Shown: positions 24,417 through 33,395 of the stretch, piece by piece
Numbering within the stretch: position 1 is the stretch's first letter
Layout of the letters: each line of letters starts with the position of its first letter
From: Clostridiales bacterium
GTDB taxonomy: Bacteria > Bacillota > Clostridia > Lachnospirales > Lachnospiraceae
Assembly: GCA_012522735.1 (NCBI GenBank)
Contig: JAAYJU010000125.1
Span: forward strand, 1-33,575
Reading direction: 5' to 3'
Length of the DNA: 33,575 nucleotides
The notes under the pieces: generated by a model
Told to the model about the DNA's origin: nothing
Seen by the model: only the letters and a program-made list of their open reading frames with translations
Databases searched by the model: none
Translations under genes and position numbers: made by a program

Positions 24417-24884
24417 ATGGCAAAACACGAGGTATATGAAAATAAGACTGAAAAACTGTTAGAGCCTATACTTACAGAGAATAATTTCGAATTGTATGAT
24501 GTGGAATATGTGAAGGAAGGCAGCAATTGGTATCTTCGGGCTTTCATTGATAAGGAAGGCGGAATTAACGTAAACGATTGTGAACTTGTCAGCAGAAAGC
24601 TGAGTGATTTGCTGGATAAAGAGGATTTTATCCCTGATGCTTATATTCTTGAAGTAAGTTCACCGGGTCTTGGCAGACAATTGAAGAAGGATAAGCACTT
24701 TGAAAGAAGTATCGGTGAGGAAGTAGAGATAAAGCTCTACAAGCCCATTAATAAACAGAAGGAATGGGTTGGTATATTGATAGGTTATAATGCTGATTCG
24801 CTTATTATAGAGATTGATGAGCAAGATCAGATGGAGATATTAAGGAAAGATATTGCAATGGTCAGATTGACCTTTGATTTTTAA
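24417..24884 (+). CDS. rimP: Ribosome maturation factor RimP
   Basis: This is a 30S assembly factor of 155 residues. It contains the N-terminal alpha/beta domain (ELYDVEYVKEGSNWYLRAFIDKEGG-type blocks) and the DAYILEVSSPGLGRQLKKDKHF core that is diagnostic for RimP, followed by the C-terminal SH3-like domain (about 90-155). An AGAAAGAAGG site lies at 24401-24410. It is the first gene of the long translation/RNA operon and is followed by nusA after 85 bp. Confidence 0.96.
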   Translation: MAKHEVYENKTEKLLEPILTENNFELYDVEYVKEGSNWYLRAFIDKEGGINVNDCELVSRKLSDLLDKEDFIPDAYILEVSSPGLGRQLKKDKHFERSIGEEVEIKLYKPINKQKEWVGILIGYNADSLIIEIDEQDQMEILRKDIAMVRLTFDF

Positions 24885-24900
24885 GAATTTATCGAAAGTA

Positions 24901-24968
24901 TATTATTAGAGAGGGAGCTAAATTGCTCCGTGATAGTTAGTAGAAAGTTTATTATTAGAGAGGAGCAA
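24901..24968 (+). promoter_or_regulatory. Duplicated Shine-Dalgarno region with an anti-SD between (nusA leader)
   Basis: TATTATTAGAGAGG(G)AGC occurs twice, at 24901-24918 and at 24950-24966. Between them TTGCTCC (24923-24929) can pair with the first GGAGC (24914-24918, 6-nt loop) or with GGAGCAA of the true nusA site (24962-24968, 7 bp). Only the second copy serves a start codon. The arrangement could form two mutually exclusive structures. Confidence 0.5.
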
Positions 24969-24969
24969 T

Positions 24970-26019
24970 ATGATGGATGCGAACAGGGAACTGATTGATG
25001 CTTTAAACCAGATTGAGAGGGAAAAGGATATAAGTAAGGAAGTCTTACTTGATGCCCTTGAGAATTCTTTGGTTGCAGCATGCAAGAATAATTTTGGCAG
25101 GGCAGATAATATTAAGGTTAATATTGATCGCGTTACAGGAGCGGTCTTTGTCTATGCCATGAAGGAAGTAGTAGAGGAAGTTACAGACCCCGTTACGCAG
25201 ATTAGCCTGGCTCAGGCCAAGATGAAGGATATTGATATTGATCTAGGCGATATGGTTAGTATCGAGGTTACTCCTAAGAACTTCGGCCGCATTGCCGCAC
25301 AGAAAGCAAAACAGGTTGTAGTTCAGAAAATCCGCGAAGAAGAAAGAAAGGTACTGTATCAGCAGTACAGCAGTAAGGAAAGAGATATTGTTACCGGTAT
25401 CGTACAACGATATGTAGGAAATAATGTTAGTATAAATCTTGGTAAGGTGGATGCCCTACTTAATGAAAATGAACAGGTCAGGGGCGAAATATTCCGTCCC
25501 ACAGACCGCATTAAGCTATATGTTCTTGAGGTAAAGGATACACCCAAGGGGCCACGTATTTTAGTGTCTAGAACTCATCCTGAATTGGTCAAGCGATTAT
25601 TCGAATATGAGGTTACCGAAATCCAGGATGGCACAGTTGAAATAATGAGCATTGCCAGAGAAGCAGGCTCTAGAACTAAAATGGCAGTATATAGTAACAA
25701 TCCAAATGTGGATGCAGTGGGTGCATGTGTAGGCGTCAATGGCTCCAGAGTAAATGCCATTGTTTATGAGCTAAGAGATGAGAAGATCGATATTATTAAT
25801 TGGTCTGATGATCCTGCTCAGCTAATTGAAAATGCTCTAAGCCCAGCCAAGGTTGTATCTGTTATGGTTGATGAAGAGCAAAAAAGTGCAAGGGTTATCG
25901 TTCCAGACTATCAGCTGTCACTCGCAATCGGTAAGGAAGGTCAGAATGCTAGACTTGCCGCGAAGCTGACAGGATATAAGATAGATATTAAGAGCGAATC
26001 TCAGAGCATGGGATATTAA
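24970..26019 (+). CDS. nusA: Transcription termination/antitermination factor NusA
   Basis: NusA binds RNA polymerase and nascent RNA to modulate pausing, termination and antitermination. This copy has 349 residues: N-terminal RNAP-binding domain (about 1-125, starting MMDANRELIDALNQIEREK), S1 domain (about 130-200), KH1 (about 225-280) and KH2 (about 295-345, with SLAIGKEGQNARLAAKLTG). It ends soon after KH2 and has no C-terminal acidic repeats, as is usual for Firmicutes. GAGAGGAGC ends a few bases before the ATG ATG start pair; the second ATG (24973) is also possible. The next gene, ylxR, begins 14 bp later. Confidence 0.97.
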   Translation: MMDANRELIDALNQIEREKDISKEVLLDALENSLVAACKNNFGRADNIKVNIDRVTGAVFVYAMKEVVEEVTDPVTQISLAQAKMKDIDIDLGDMVSIEVTPKNFGRIAAQKAKQVVVQKIREEERKVLYQQYSSKERDIVTGIVQRYVGNNVSINLGKVDALLNENEQVRGEIFRPTDRIKLYVLEVKDTPKGPRILVSRTHPELVKRLFEYEVTEIQDGTVEIMSIAREAGSRTKMAVYSNNPNVDAVGACVGVNGSRVNAIVYELRDEKIDIINWSDDPAQLIENALSPAKVVSVMVDEEQKSARVIVPDYQLSLAIGKEGQNARLAAKLTGYKIDIKSESQSMGY

Positions 26020-26033
26020 GGATGTGATTATGG

Positions 26034-26321
26034 ATGGCAAAGAAAATACCATTAAGAGTATGTACCGGATGTGGTGAATCAAAATCCAAGAAGGAAATGA
26101 TTAGAGTAGTAAAGACTCCTGAGAAAGAGATTGTTTTGGATGCGACAGGAAAGAAGAACGGCAGAGGCGCTTATATTTGCTGTTCTATAGACTGCCTGCG
26201 CAAATCAATAAAGACCAAGGGCCTGGAGCGTTCATTAAGGGTAGAGATTCCAGGTGAGCTTCTGGATACTTTAGAAAAGGAGTTGGTTTCACTTGAATCC
26301 GGAAATAAAAAAGGTATTTAG
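26034..26321 (+). CDS. rnpM: YlxR/RnpM family RNase P-associated RNA-binding protein
   Basis: This small basic protein of 95 residues belongs to the DUF448/YlxR family, whose Bacillus member was shown to bind RNA and modulate RNase P. The two CxxC-type knuckles are visible: CTGCGE at 10-15 and CCSIDC near 50-55, together with NGRGAYIC and the C-terminal R-rich part. It sits in the conserved nusA-ylxR-ylxQ-infB order. Its 3' end overlaps ylxQ by 29 bp, so the two are translationally coupled. Confidence 0.95.
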   Translation: MAKKIPLRVCTGCGESKSKKEMIRVVKTPEKEIVLDATGKKNGRGAYICCSIDCLRKSIKTKGLERSLRVEIPGELLDTLEKELVSLESGNKKGI

Positions 26322-26607
26322 CCTTATTGGCATTGCAACAAAATCCAATAATATAGCAAGTGGTGAATTTCAAACTGAAAAGGCGGTGAAGGAGCATAAA
26401 GCAGCCTTAGTCATTGTTGCTGAAGATGCATCGGATAATACGAAGAAAATGTTTAGGAATATGTGTACTTATCATAGGGTCCCGATATATTTTTGGGGTT
26501 CCAAGAACGAGCTTGGTCACTCTATGGGAAAAGAATTTCGAGCTTCTTTGGCAGTATTGGATAAAGGATTGGCAGAAGAGATTGAAAAGCAACTTAAAAT
26601 GATGTAG
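26293..26607 (+). CDS. ylxQ: YlxQ, L7Ae/L30e-family RNA-binding protein
   Basis: This is a 104-residue ribosomal L7Ae-like protein, predicted to bind kink-turn RNA. The core reads [37 protein letters not shown] and [20 protein letters not shown], which fits the family. The start is a TTG at 26293 (translated Met), chosen because AAAAGGAG lies at 26275-26282 within ylxR, 10 bases upstream. The gene overlaps ylxR by 29 bp and lies 25 bp before infB, as in Bacillus. Confidence 0.94.
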   Translation: MNPEIKKVFSLIGIATKSNNIASGEFQTEKAVKEHKAALVIVAEDASDNTKKMFRNMCTYHRVPIYFWGSKNELGHSMGKEFRASLAVLDKGLAEEIEKQLKMM

Positions 26608-26632
26608 TGAGATTAACGGAGGTAGTAAGTAT

Positions 26633-29600
26633 ATGGCAAAAATGAAAGTGTTTGAAGTAAAGAATTTAATAAATGAAAAGCATCATGGGAATATCGAGAG
26701 TAAGGATATTCAGAATTTCCTTGAGAAGAGTTTGGGCGTAAAGAAGACTCATAGTAGTAATCTTGAGGACCATGAAGTAAAGGCTGTTAAGGAGCATTTT
26801 GTTCCATCGGCAAAGAAAACTTCCGAAACTCCTGCAACAAATAAGGTGCGTTCTGCAAGTCATAATAGTGAAATGGGCAAGGAGCTAACAGGTGGGAAGA
26901 AACCAGCGGTACCTGCTAAGCAAGGTCAAGGACAAAGACCAGATGGCATGACCAGATCTGATGGACTGACCAGACCCGATGGGCCTGTCCAGGGACAAGG
27001 CAAAGGTCAGGGCCAAGGGCAGAGAAGACCGGACGGGCAGGTAAGACCGGACGGACAGGCGAGACCTCAGTCAAGACCACCACAGGGAGGACCACAGGGT
27101 TATCCAGCTCAGGGTCAAGGTAGACCTCAGTCAAGACCAGCTCAGAGAACTCAGACTTATCATGCCGGTGGTAGTAGACCCGATGGCATGACCACCAGAC
27201 CTGATGGATATGGACAGGGTCAAGGTCAGGGAAGGCCTGGGGGTATGAGACCTGCTGGACAGAGGGGACCACAAGGAATGAGACAAGATGGACAGAGGGG
27301 ACAACAGGGAATGAGACAAGATGGACAAAGGGGACCACAAGGAATGAGACAAGATGGAATAACCAGACCTGTTGGGCTTAGCCAGGGTCAAGGGGGACCG
27401 CAGGGACAAAGACCTTACGGTCAAGGTGCGCCCAGAGGACAGCAACAGAGTCAGGGTCAAGCTTATCAGGGGTCGCAAAGAGGCGGAAGACCTAACCAAG
27501 GCGCAGGAATGAGACCTGATGGAATGACCAGAGCCGATGGGTCAGGTCAAGGTTATCAAGGTAGACCCGGGGGACAACAGGGCCGTTATCCAGCTGGCGG
27601 AAGAGACGCAAGGCCAGATCAGGGAGGACGTCAGGGCTCATATCAGGATAACAGAAGAGGTCAGGCTTATCAAGGCAGACCTGATAGATCAGGTCAAGGG
27701 CAAGGTAGACCAAGTGGTCCAAGACCCGGTGGATATAATACCGGTGGACCTTATAGTAATCAAGGAAATTATCAGAGACCGCAAGGCGGCCAAGGAGGCC
27801 AAAGAGGCGGCTATAATAATAGAGGCTTTGAAACCTTTAACAAGGATGAGGATGATAAGCCTGCATATGGCAACAGATCCCAACCTGGAAGGAGAGGGGC
27901 TGGATCCCAAAGACCTAATGAAAGAAAAGATTTTGACCAAAAGATTCTCGACCAGAAGGTGGCTGAGAAGAACGATAACAGAAGAAATCGTGACAGAATG
28001 AACAAGGATAAGCAATACAGAGACAGGAACGTATCACAGCGTGATAAGGATGATATGAGCAATATTGCTCCTAAAAAGGGACAATTTATTAAGCCAAAGC
28101 CCGTAGTTGTAGAAAAAGAAGAGATTAAGGTAATCACTATACCTGAGGTTTTAACTATTAAAGAGCTTGCAGACAAGATGAGAATACCTGGCGCTGCATT
28201 GATTAAGAAGCTCTTCCTTGCAGGTCAGGTTGTTACCATTAATCAGGAAATAACATATGAAGAAGCTGAGGAGATAGCATTAGAGTACGACATTATTAGT
28301 GAGAAGGAAATTCTGGTAAATGAAGTAGAAGAGCTATTAAAGGAAGAAGATGAGGATGAGGCTGATATGGTTAAGCGTCCTCCGGTTGTCTGCGTTATGG
28401 GTCACGTTGACCATGGTAAGACATCTCTTCTTGATGCTATCAGACATGCAAATGTCACTTCAAGAGAAGCCGGTGGAATCACTCAGCATATCGGTGCTTA
28501 CATTGTAGAGATTAAGGGTGAAAAGATTACCTTCTTAGATACACCTGGACATGAAGCCTTTACTTCTATGCGTATGAGGGGTGCTCAGGCTACGGATATC
28601 GCAATTCTTGTGGTTGCCGCCGATGATGGTGTTATGCCTCAGACAGTTGAGGCTATTAGCCATGCGAAAGCAGCCGGTGTTAAGATTATTGTTGCAATTA
28701 ATAAGATAGATAAGCCCAGTGCAAATGTGGAACGTGTTAAGCAGGAGCTTACAGAGCATGAATTAATAGCAGAGGACTGGGGCGGAGATACTATATTTGT
28801 TCCGGTTTCTGCCCATACTAAGGAGGGTATCGAACATCTTTTAGAGATGATACTTCTGACCGCAGAGATGGAGGAGCTTAAGGCTAATCCCAATCGAACT
28901 GCAAGAGGTCTTGTAATTGAGGCCGAGCTTGATAAGGGAAGAGGTCCTGTGGCTACCATCCTTGTGCAAAAGGGTACTTTAAGGGTAGGCGACAATATCG
29001 TGGTGGGATCCTCTTATGGTAAGGTCCGTGCGATGATAGATGATAAGGGAAGAAGAGCCGAAGAAGCCGGTCCTTCTACTCCTGTAGAAATATTAGGATT
29101 GAATTCTGTACCTGATGTCGGTGAGATATTTATGTCAACAGAAAGTGAAAAGGAATCCAGAACTATATCAGAAGCCTTTATTACACAGGGTAAGGAAAAG
29201 CTGATATCAGATACTAAGGCTAAATTATCCCTTGACGGTCTATTCTCACAGATTCAAGCCGGTAATATTAAGGAGCTAAATCTAATCATTAAAGCTGATG
29301 TACAGGGCTCGGTAGAGGCTATGAAGCAAAGCCTTCTAAAGCTTAGTAATGATGAGGTTGCTGTACGTGTAATCCATGGTGGCGTCGGTGCTATCAATGA
29401 ATCCGATGTTATTCTGGCTTCTACTTCAAATGGTATTATAATTGGATTTAATGTTAAGCCCGATACCCGTGCCAAGGAGATAGCTGAATATGAAAATGTT
29501 GACATAAAGCTGTATCGTGTCATATATAATGCAATCAACGATGTTGAAGCGGCCATGAAGGGACTTCTCGATCCTGTATATGAGGAGAAGATTATCGGTC

Positions 29601-29875
29601 ATGCAGAGGTTCGTCAGATTTTCAAGGCATCAGGCCTAGGCACCATCGCAGGTTCTTATGTTCTGGATGGAAAGATTACCAGAGGTTGTAAGGTGCGCAT
29701 TTATAGGGATAATGAGCTTATTCATGAAGGCGCTCTCGGTTCTCTTAAGAGATTCCAGGATGACGTAAAGGAAGTTGCTGCCGGCTATGAATGTGGTCTT
29801 GTCTTTGATAAATTTAATGATGTGAAAGAAGAAGATAAGGTTGAATTCTATGTAATGGTAGAGGTTCCCAGATAA
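26633..29875 (+). CDS. infB: Translation initiation factor IF-2, with very long Gly/Gln/Arg-rich N-terminal region
   Basis: IF-2 is the GTPase that joins initiator tRNA and the 50S subunit during initiation. The protein has 1080 residues, against about 716 in Bacillus. Residues 3-50 are a first IF2_N domain. Residues about 96-450 are low complexity, built from Arg-Pro-Asp-Gly, Gly-Gln-Gly-Gln and Arg-Gln-Asp-Gly units, then a charged stretch. A second IF2_N domain follows at about 503-560. The GTPase is complete: G1 GHVDHGKT at 590-597, G3 DTPGHE from 636, G4 NKID at 690-693. Domains II, III and IV follow and end normally. GGAGG lies upstream of the ATG. The extra length is all in the disordered arm. 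Confidence 0.97.
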   Translation: MAKMKVFEVKNLINEKHHGNIESKDIQNFLEKSLGVKKTHSSNLEDHEVKAVKEHFVPSAKKTSETPATNKVRSASHNSEMGKELTGGKKPAVPAKQGQGQRPDGMTRSDGLTRPDGPVQGQGKGQGQGQRRPDGQVRPDGQARPQSRPPQGGPQGYPAQGQGRPQSRPAQRTQTYHAGGSRPDGMTTRPDGYGQGQGQGRPGGMRPAGQRGPQGMRQDGQRGQQGMRQDGQRGPQGMRQDGITRPVGLSQGQGGPQGQRPYGQGAPRGQQQSQGQAYQGSQRGGRPNQGAGMRPDGMTRADGSGQGYQGRPGGQQGRYPAGGRDARPDQGGRQGSYQDNRRGQAYQGRPDRSGQGQGRPSGPRPGGYNTGGPYSNQGNYQRPQGGQGGQRGGYNNRGFETFNKDEDDKPAYGNRSQPGRRGAGSQRPNERKDFDQKILDQKVAEKNDNRRNRDRMNKDKQYRDRNVSQRDKDDMSNIAPKKGQFIKPKPVVVEKEEIKVITIPEVLTIKELADKMRIPGAALIKKLFLAGQVVTINQEITYEEAEEIALEYDIISEKEILVNEVEELLKEEDEDEADMVKRPPVVCVMGHVDHGKTSLLDAIRHANVTSREAGGITQHIGAYIVEIKGEKITFLDTPGHEAFTSMRMRGAQATDIAILVVAADDGVMPQTVEAISHAKAAGVKIIVAINKIDKPSANVERVKQELTEHELIAEDWGGDTIFVPVSAHTKEGIEHLLEMILLTAEMEELKANPNRTARGLVIEAELDKGRGPVATILVQKGTLRVGDNIVVGSSYGKVRAMIDDKGRRAEEAGPSTPVEILGLNSVPDVGEIFMSTESEKESRTISEAFITQGKEKLISDTKAKLSLDGLFSQIQAGNIKELNLIIKADVQGSVEAMKQSLLKLSNDEVAVRVIHGGVGAINESDVILASTSNGIIIGFNVKPDTRAKEIAEYENVDIKLYRVIYNAINDVEAAMKGLLDPVYEEKIIGHAEVRQIFKASGLGTIAGSYVLDGKITRGCKVRIYRDNELIHEGALGSLKRFQDDVKEVAAGYECGLVFDKFNDVKEEDKVEFYVMVEVPR
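27257..27355 (+). repeat. Three tandem 33-bp repeats inside infB
   Basis: Units at 27257-27289, 27290-27322 and 27323-27355 each encode GQRG(P/Q)QGMRQD. They differ at only a few bases, which indicates recent duplication within the low-complexity arm of IF-2. Confidence 0.9.
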
Positions 29876-29923
29876 TCTATCCTTCAGGCTTGCATTATCC
29901 AAGGCAAATTTATGCCCTATAAA

Positions 29924-29948
29924 ACATGAAAATCAAAGATTTTCATGT
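29924..29948 (+). other. Intercistronic hairpin between infB and rbfA
   Basis: ACATGAAAATC (29924-29934) and GATTTTCATGT (29938-29948) form a perfect 11-bp stem with an AAA loop. No T-run follows; AGAAGG comes next, so it can be read as an mRNA processing or stability element, or as a structure that hides nearby translation signals. Confidence 0.6.
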
Positions 29949-29986
29949 AGAAGGTTTGCAGAATGTTAGAAAGGTATGGTTTATAT

Positions 29987-30427
29987 ATGAGGAAAAACAG
30001 TATTAAGAACACCAGAATTAATGGTGAGGTAAAGAAAGAGCTTAGCATTTTAATTAACAGGGAGATTAAGGATCCTAGAATTAATCCTATGACCACTGTA
30101 ATTGATGTTGAGGTAGCTCCTGATTTGAAGACGGCAAAGGTATATATCAGCGTTATGGGAGATGAGGAATCTAAGAAAGAAACCTACCAAGGATTAAAAA
30201 GTGCGGCTTCCTACATGCGCGGCCAATTAGCAAGAAACCTGAATTTAAGAAATACGCCTGAGTTAACATTTATTATAGATGATTCCATTGAATATGGTGT
30301 GAATATGTCTAAATTGATTGATGAAATTAATTCGAAATCCTCAGGATATACAGATGAAGTTGATGATGAAATCGATGATGAAGTCGATGATGAAGTCGAT
30401 AATGATGAAGTCAATGATGAAGCATAG
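29987..30427 (+). CDS. rbfA: Ribosome-binding factor A
   Basis: RbfA is a KH-like 30S maturation factor. From ATG 29987 it has 146 residues, starting MRKNSIKNTRINGEVKKELS, which matches how family members begin; AGAAAGG (29968-29974) lies 12 bases upstream. The alternative in-frame ATG 29963 follows AGAAGG and would add eight residues, so the start is not certain. The core blocks REIKDPRI, VTDVEV-like VIDVEVAPDLKTAKVYISV and LNLRNTPELTFIIDDSIEYG are intact. The last 24 residues are an Asp/Glu/Val acidic tail encoded by 12-bp repeats, longer than in most homologues. Confidence 0.95.
   Translation: MRKNSIKNTRINGEVKKELSILINREIKDPRINPMTTVIDVEVAPDLKTAKVYISVMGDEESKKETYQGLKSAASYMRGQLARNLNLRNTPELTFIIDDSIEYGVNMSKLIDEINSKSSGYTDEVDDEIDDEVDDEVDNDEVNDEA
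30353..30424 (+). repeat. 12-bp tandem repeat encoding the acidic tail of RbfA
   Basis: Four near-identical GATGAAGTCGAT-type units run from 30353 to 30400, followed by two degenerate ones after an inserted AAT. They encode DEVD repeats and look like slippage-prone DNA. Confidence 0.85.
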
Positions 30428-30478
30428 GTTGAGTATTATAAAACAGATGAGGAAACCTGTCTTGAAAGGATATAAGCT

Positions 30479-31456
30479 ATGAGCATTTTTAATTTGGATA
30501 TACTAGAACAAGAATTAACAGGTGCTAAGAAGATTGCTATTACCGGTCATATTAGACCGGACGGTGATTGCATCGGATCCTGCAGTGCGCTTTATCAATA
30601 CCTAATTGAGTGTAAGAAGGAACTGAATATTGAACAGGTTGATGTCTATCTTGAGACATTTGGCCAGGAATATAATATCCTTTCCGGAATTGACAAGATC
30701 AGGCATAGGTTTGATTATGATGATACCTATGATGTAATGATAACGCTTGATTGTAGCAGTCTGGACAGACTTGGGCATTCCATAAGGTATTTTGAGACCG
30801 CCAAAAGAACAATATGTATAGATCATCATATTACAAATGATAACTTCGCTGATGTAAATCATGTGGTTGCCGATGCTTCATCCACTTGCGAGGTTATATA
30901 TGACTTACTGGTTGATAGCAGGATAACCAAGGAAATTGCCAAGAGCCTCTATATTGGTATTGTTCATGATACTGGTATATTCAGACATGTAAGTACATCC
31001 GGTAAGACGATGGAGATCGCTGCAAGCTTAATAAGAAAGGGTATTGATTTTACCAAGCTGATAGATGAGACATTTACCCAAAAAACCTATGCTCAGATGC
31101 AGATTATGGGACGTGCTCTTATGGAAAGTGTCCTATATATGGATGGCAAATTAATAGCGTCAAGTATAAGTCTAGATACTATGAAGCTTTATGAAGTGAC
31201 TCATACGGATCTGGATGGAATTATTGATCAGCTTCGTACAGCTAAGGGTACTGAAGTGGCTATGTTCATTTATGAGACTGAGGAAGGTGACAACAAGATT
31301 AGTCTTAGATCAAATGGCCGTGTGAATGTAAGTGAGATTGCTAGATCCTTTGGCGGTGGCGGACATGTCAAGGCGGCGGGCTGTAGTATGGAGGGCACTG
31401 CCATCGATGCCATAGCTAAAATCATTCCTCATATTGAGGCACAGCTTATAAATTAG
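30479..31456 (+). CDS. nrnA: DHH/DHHA1 phosphoesterase, NrnA-type nanoRNase / pAp phosphatase
   Basis: This is a bifunctional enzyme that degrades very short oligoribonucleotides and dephosphorylates pAp. Its 325 residues have the NrnA layout. Metal-binding motifs are GHIRPDGD (His24, Asp28, Asp30), ITLDCSS (Asp91), and CIDHHITN (Asp115, His116, His117). The DHHA1 domain carries FGGGGHVKAAG near the C-terminus. A ribosome binding site is GAAAGGA just upstream. It lies between rbfA and truB, the usual Firmicute position for this gene. Confidence 0.94.
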   Translation: MSIFNLDILEQELTGAKKIAITGHIRPDGDCIGSCSALYQYLIECKKELNIEQVDVYLETFGQEYNILSGIDKIRHRFDYDDTYDVMITLDCSSLDRLGHSIRYFETAKRTICIDHHITNDNFADVNHVVADASSTCEVIYDLLVDSRITKEIAKSLYIGIVHDTGIFRHVSTSGKTMEIAASLIRKGIDFTKLIDETFTQKTYAQMQIMGRALMESVLYMDGKLIASSISLDTMKLYEVTHTDLDGIIDQLRTAKGTEVAMFIYETEEGDNKISLRSNGRVNVSEIARSFGGGGHVKAAGCSMEGTAIDAIAKIIPHIEAQLIN

Positions 31457-31470
31457 GTGGACTGATAGTA

Positions 31471-32460
31471 TTGATTAACGGAATTATAAATATATATAAG
31501 GAAAAAGGATATACCTCTCATGATGTTGTTGCAAAAATGAGGGGTATATTAAGAATAAAGAAAATTGGTCATACGGGAACATTGGACCCGGATGCTGAGG
31601 GCGTTTTGCCTGTATGCATAGGTAAGGCAACCAAGGTGGTAGACTTAATTGTTGAAAAGGATAAAACATATGAGGCCATTCTTAAGCTTGGCATAGTTAC
31701 TGATACGCAGGATATGACAGGGGAAATTCTTAGGAACTCTTCGGTAGATGTAAGCTTAGACCAGATAACCGAGGTTGTAGAGAGCTTTATCGGAGGGTAT
31801 GATCAAATTCCTCCCATGTATTCCGCGCTGAAGGTAGAGGGAAAGAAGCTATACGAGCTTGCAAGGCAGGGCAAGGAGATTGAAAGAAAGCCCAGATGGG
31901 TGGATATTCATAATATACAGATTCTCGAATATGACTCCCTAGAATATGAGGTTAGACTACGTATCGTCTGTGGCAAGGGCACCTATATTCGAACTCTTCT
32001 TTACGATATAGGTGAAATTCTTGGATGCGGCGGTACTATGAAGACCCTTATTCGTAGCAGAGTCGGAGGCTTTGAGGTTAAGAATTCATTGAGGCTGAGC
32101 CAGGTTGAGCAGCATGTAAGTCAGGGAACCTTAGGAAATTATCTTATTAAGGTAGATGATATGTTCCTATCGTATCCTTCTGTGATTGTGAATGAAAAAT
32201 ATGATAAGCTTATTTATAATGGGAATTCATTTAGGTTGGAGCATTTAGATAATATTGAGGAATTTAATGAGGATATCGTTCATAATAATGATGACGAGCA
32301 AAATAATGAGCTTATTTTATATAATGATGATATTTTAAGTAGTGAGATAATAAATACAAATGTTTTCGTTCGGGTATATGACTCGAAGGGTGTTTTTATT
32401 GGTATTTATCGTTACGACAAGATAGATAAAATATTTCATACTGAAAAGATGTTTTTGTAA
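31471..32460 (+). CDS. truB: tRNA pseudouridine synthase B
   Basis: TruB makes pseudouridine-55 in the T-loop of tRNAs. It has 329 residues starting at TTG 31471, with TAGGTGGA ending about 9 bases upstream. The catalytic Asp39 sits in GHTGTLDPDAEGVLPV, and the later KTYEAILKLG, YSALKVEGKKLYELAR and CGKGTYIRTLLYDIG blocks are typical. The C-terminal domain contains a long acidic, Asn-rich insertion around residues 263-290 (NIEEFNEDIVHNNDDEQNNE), beyond the usual PUA-like region. Confidence 0.95.
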   Translation: MINGIINIYKEKGYTSHDVVAKMRGILRIKKIGHTGTLDPDAEGVLPVCIGKATKVVDLIVEKDKTYEAILKLGIVTDTQDMTGEILRNSSVDVSLDQITEVVESFIGGYDQIPPMYSALKVEGKKLYELARQGKEIERKPRWVDIHNIQILEYDSLEYEVRLRIVCGKGTYIRTLLYDIGEILGCGGTMKTLIRSRVGGFEVKNSLRLSQVEQHVSQGTLGNYLIKVDDMFLSYPSVIVNEKYDKLIYNGNSFRLEHLDNIEEFNEDIVHNNDDEQNNELILYNDDILSSEIINTNVFVRVYDSKGVFIGIYRYDKIDKIFHTEKMFL

Positions 32461-32477
32461 GATTACCGGAGGATTAG

Positions 32478-33395
32478 ATGGAATATATATCAGAAAATAC
32501 GGATTTTAAATTGAAAAATACAGCAGTAACACTTGGTAAATTCGATGGTCTTCATCAGGGGCACAGGTTGCTGATTGATGAGGTCTTGTCACTAAAGGGG
32601 CAAGGCTATAGAGCTGTAATGTTTACATTTTCATATCACCCCTATAATCTATTTTCGGACAATGAGCTTAAGCTTATATTTACCGAGGAAGAGAAAAGGG
32701 CAAGGCTTGAAACACTTGGGATGGATGTATTGATATCCTATCCATTTACACATGAAACTAAGAATATTGAGCCAGAGGATTTTATAAAGGAAATCCTTGT
32801 GGAAAAGCTCGATGTCAAGGTGATTGTGGTGGGTAATGATTTTAGGTTTGGTAAAAATCGCAGAGGCGATTTGGACATGCTTAAGGCTATGGAAGCAGTC
32901 TATGGCTATAGAGTTATTTCCTTAGAGAAGAAGCGTTGGAGGAATACAATAATCAGCAGCTCAACCATAAGGCAGGAGCTGGCTAAGGGTAACATGGAGG
33001 ATGTAAATGAAATGCTTGGGCAGCCTTACTATATTCATGGTAGGGTTCTTCACGGTAGAAAGATAGGCAGGACCTTAGGAATGCCTACGACTAATCTTAC
33101 ACCTAGCACAAATAAGCTTTTACCTCCCTGCGGCGTATATGCATCAAGAACTATTATCGACGGAGTATCATATCCCGGTATGACTAATATAGGATATAAG
33201 CCGACAGTCGGTGCCGAAAAGCGTAAGGGTGTTGAGACATATATCTATGATTTTGACAGGGATTTGTATGATCAGGAGATAGATGTGGAGATTCTGACCT
33301 ATGAAAGACCAGAGTTGAGATTTGATAATCTGGAGGATTTAAGGCTTAAGATGGAAGAGGATTTGGCCTTTGGTAGGGAATACTTTGGGATTTAG
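32478..33395 (+). CDS. ribF: Bifunctional riboflavin kinase / FAD synthetase
   Basis: RibF phosphorylates riboflavin to FMN and adenylates it to FAD. Its 305 residues are the usual length. The N-terminal nucleotidyltransferase domain has GKFDGLHQGHR at 20-30, VVGNDFRFGKNRRGD near 112-131, and SSSTIRQELAKG. The C-terminal flavokinase domain, from about 180, has GRVLHGRKIGRTLGMPTTNL. ATG is preceded by GGAGG. It is the last gene in the window; the following 180 bp hold only a weak hairpin (GCTGCT/AGCAG-type, then TTTTT at about 33485) and no recognisable gene. Confidence 0.95.
   Translation: MEYISENTDFKLKNTAVTLGKFDGLHQGHRLLIDEVLSLKGQGYRAVMFTFSYHPYNLFSDNELKLIFTEEEKRARLETLGMDVLISYPFTHETKNIEPEDFIKEILVEKLDVKVIVVGNDFRFGKNRRGDLDMLKAMEAVYGYRVISLEKKRWRNTIISSSTIRQELAKGNMEDVNEMLGQPYYIHGRVLHGRKIGRTLGMPTTNLTPSTNKLLPPCGVYASRTIIDGVSYPGMTNIGYKPTVGAEKRKGVETYIYDFDRDLYDQEIDVEILTYERPELRFDNLEDLRLKMEEDLAFGREYFGI

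Noticed and set aside
24929-25000. Short GTG-started frame after the first SD copy upstream of nusA
   Set aside because: About 20 codons, poor start spacing because the SD is in the stem, and it runs out of frame into nusA without coding character.
26916-27499. Long minus-strand open frames under infB
   Set aside because: They mirror the Gly/Gln/Arg-rich repeat region, where biased codon use removes stops on the other strand; there is no ribosome binding site or sensible protein.
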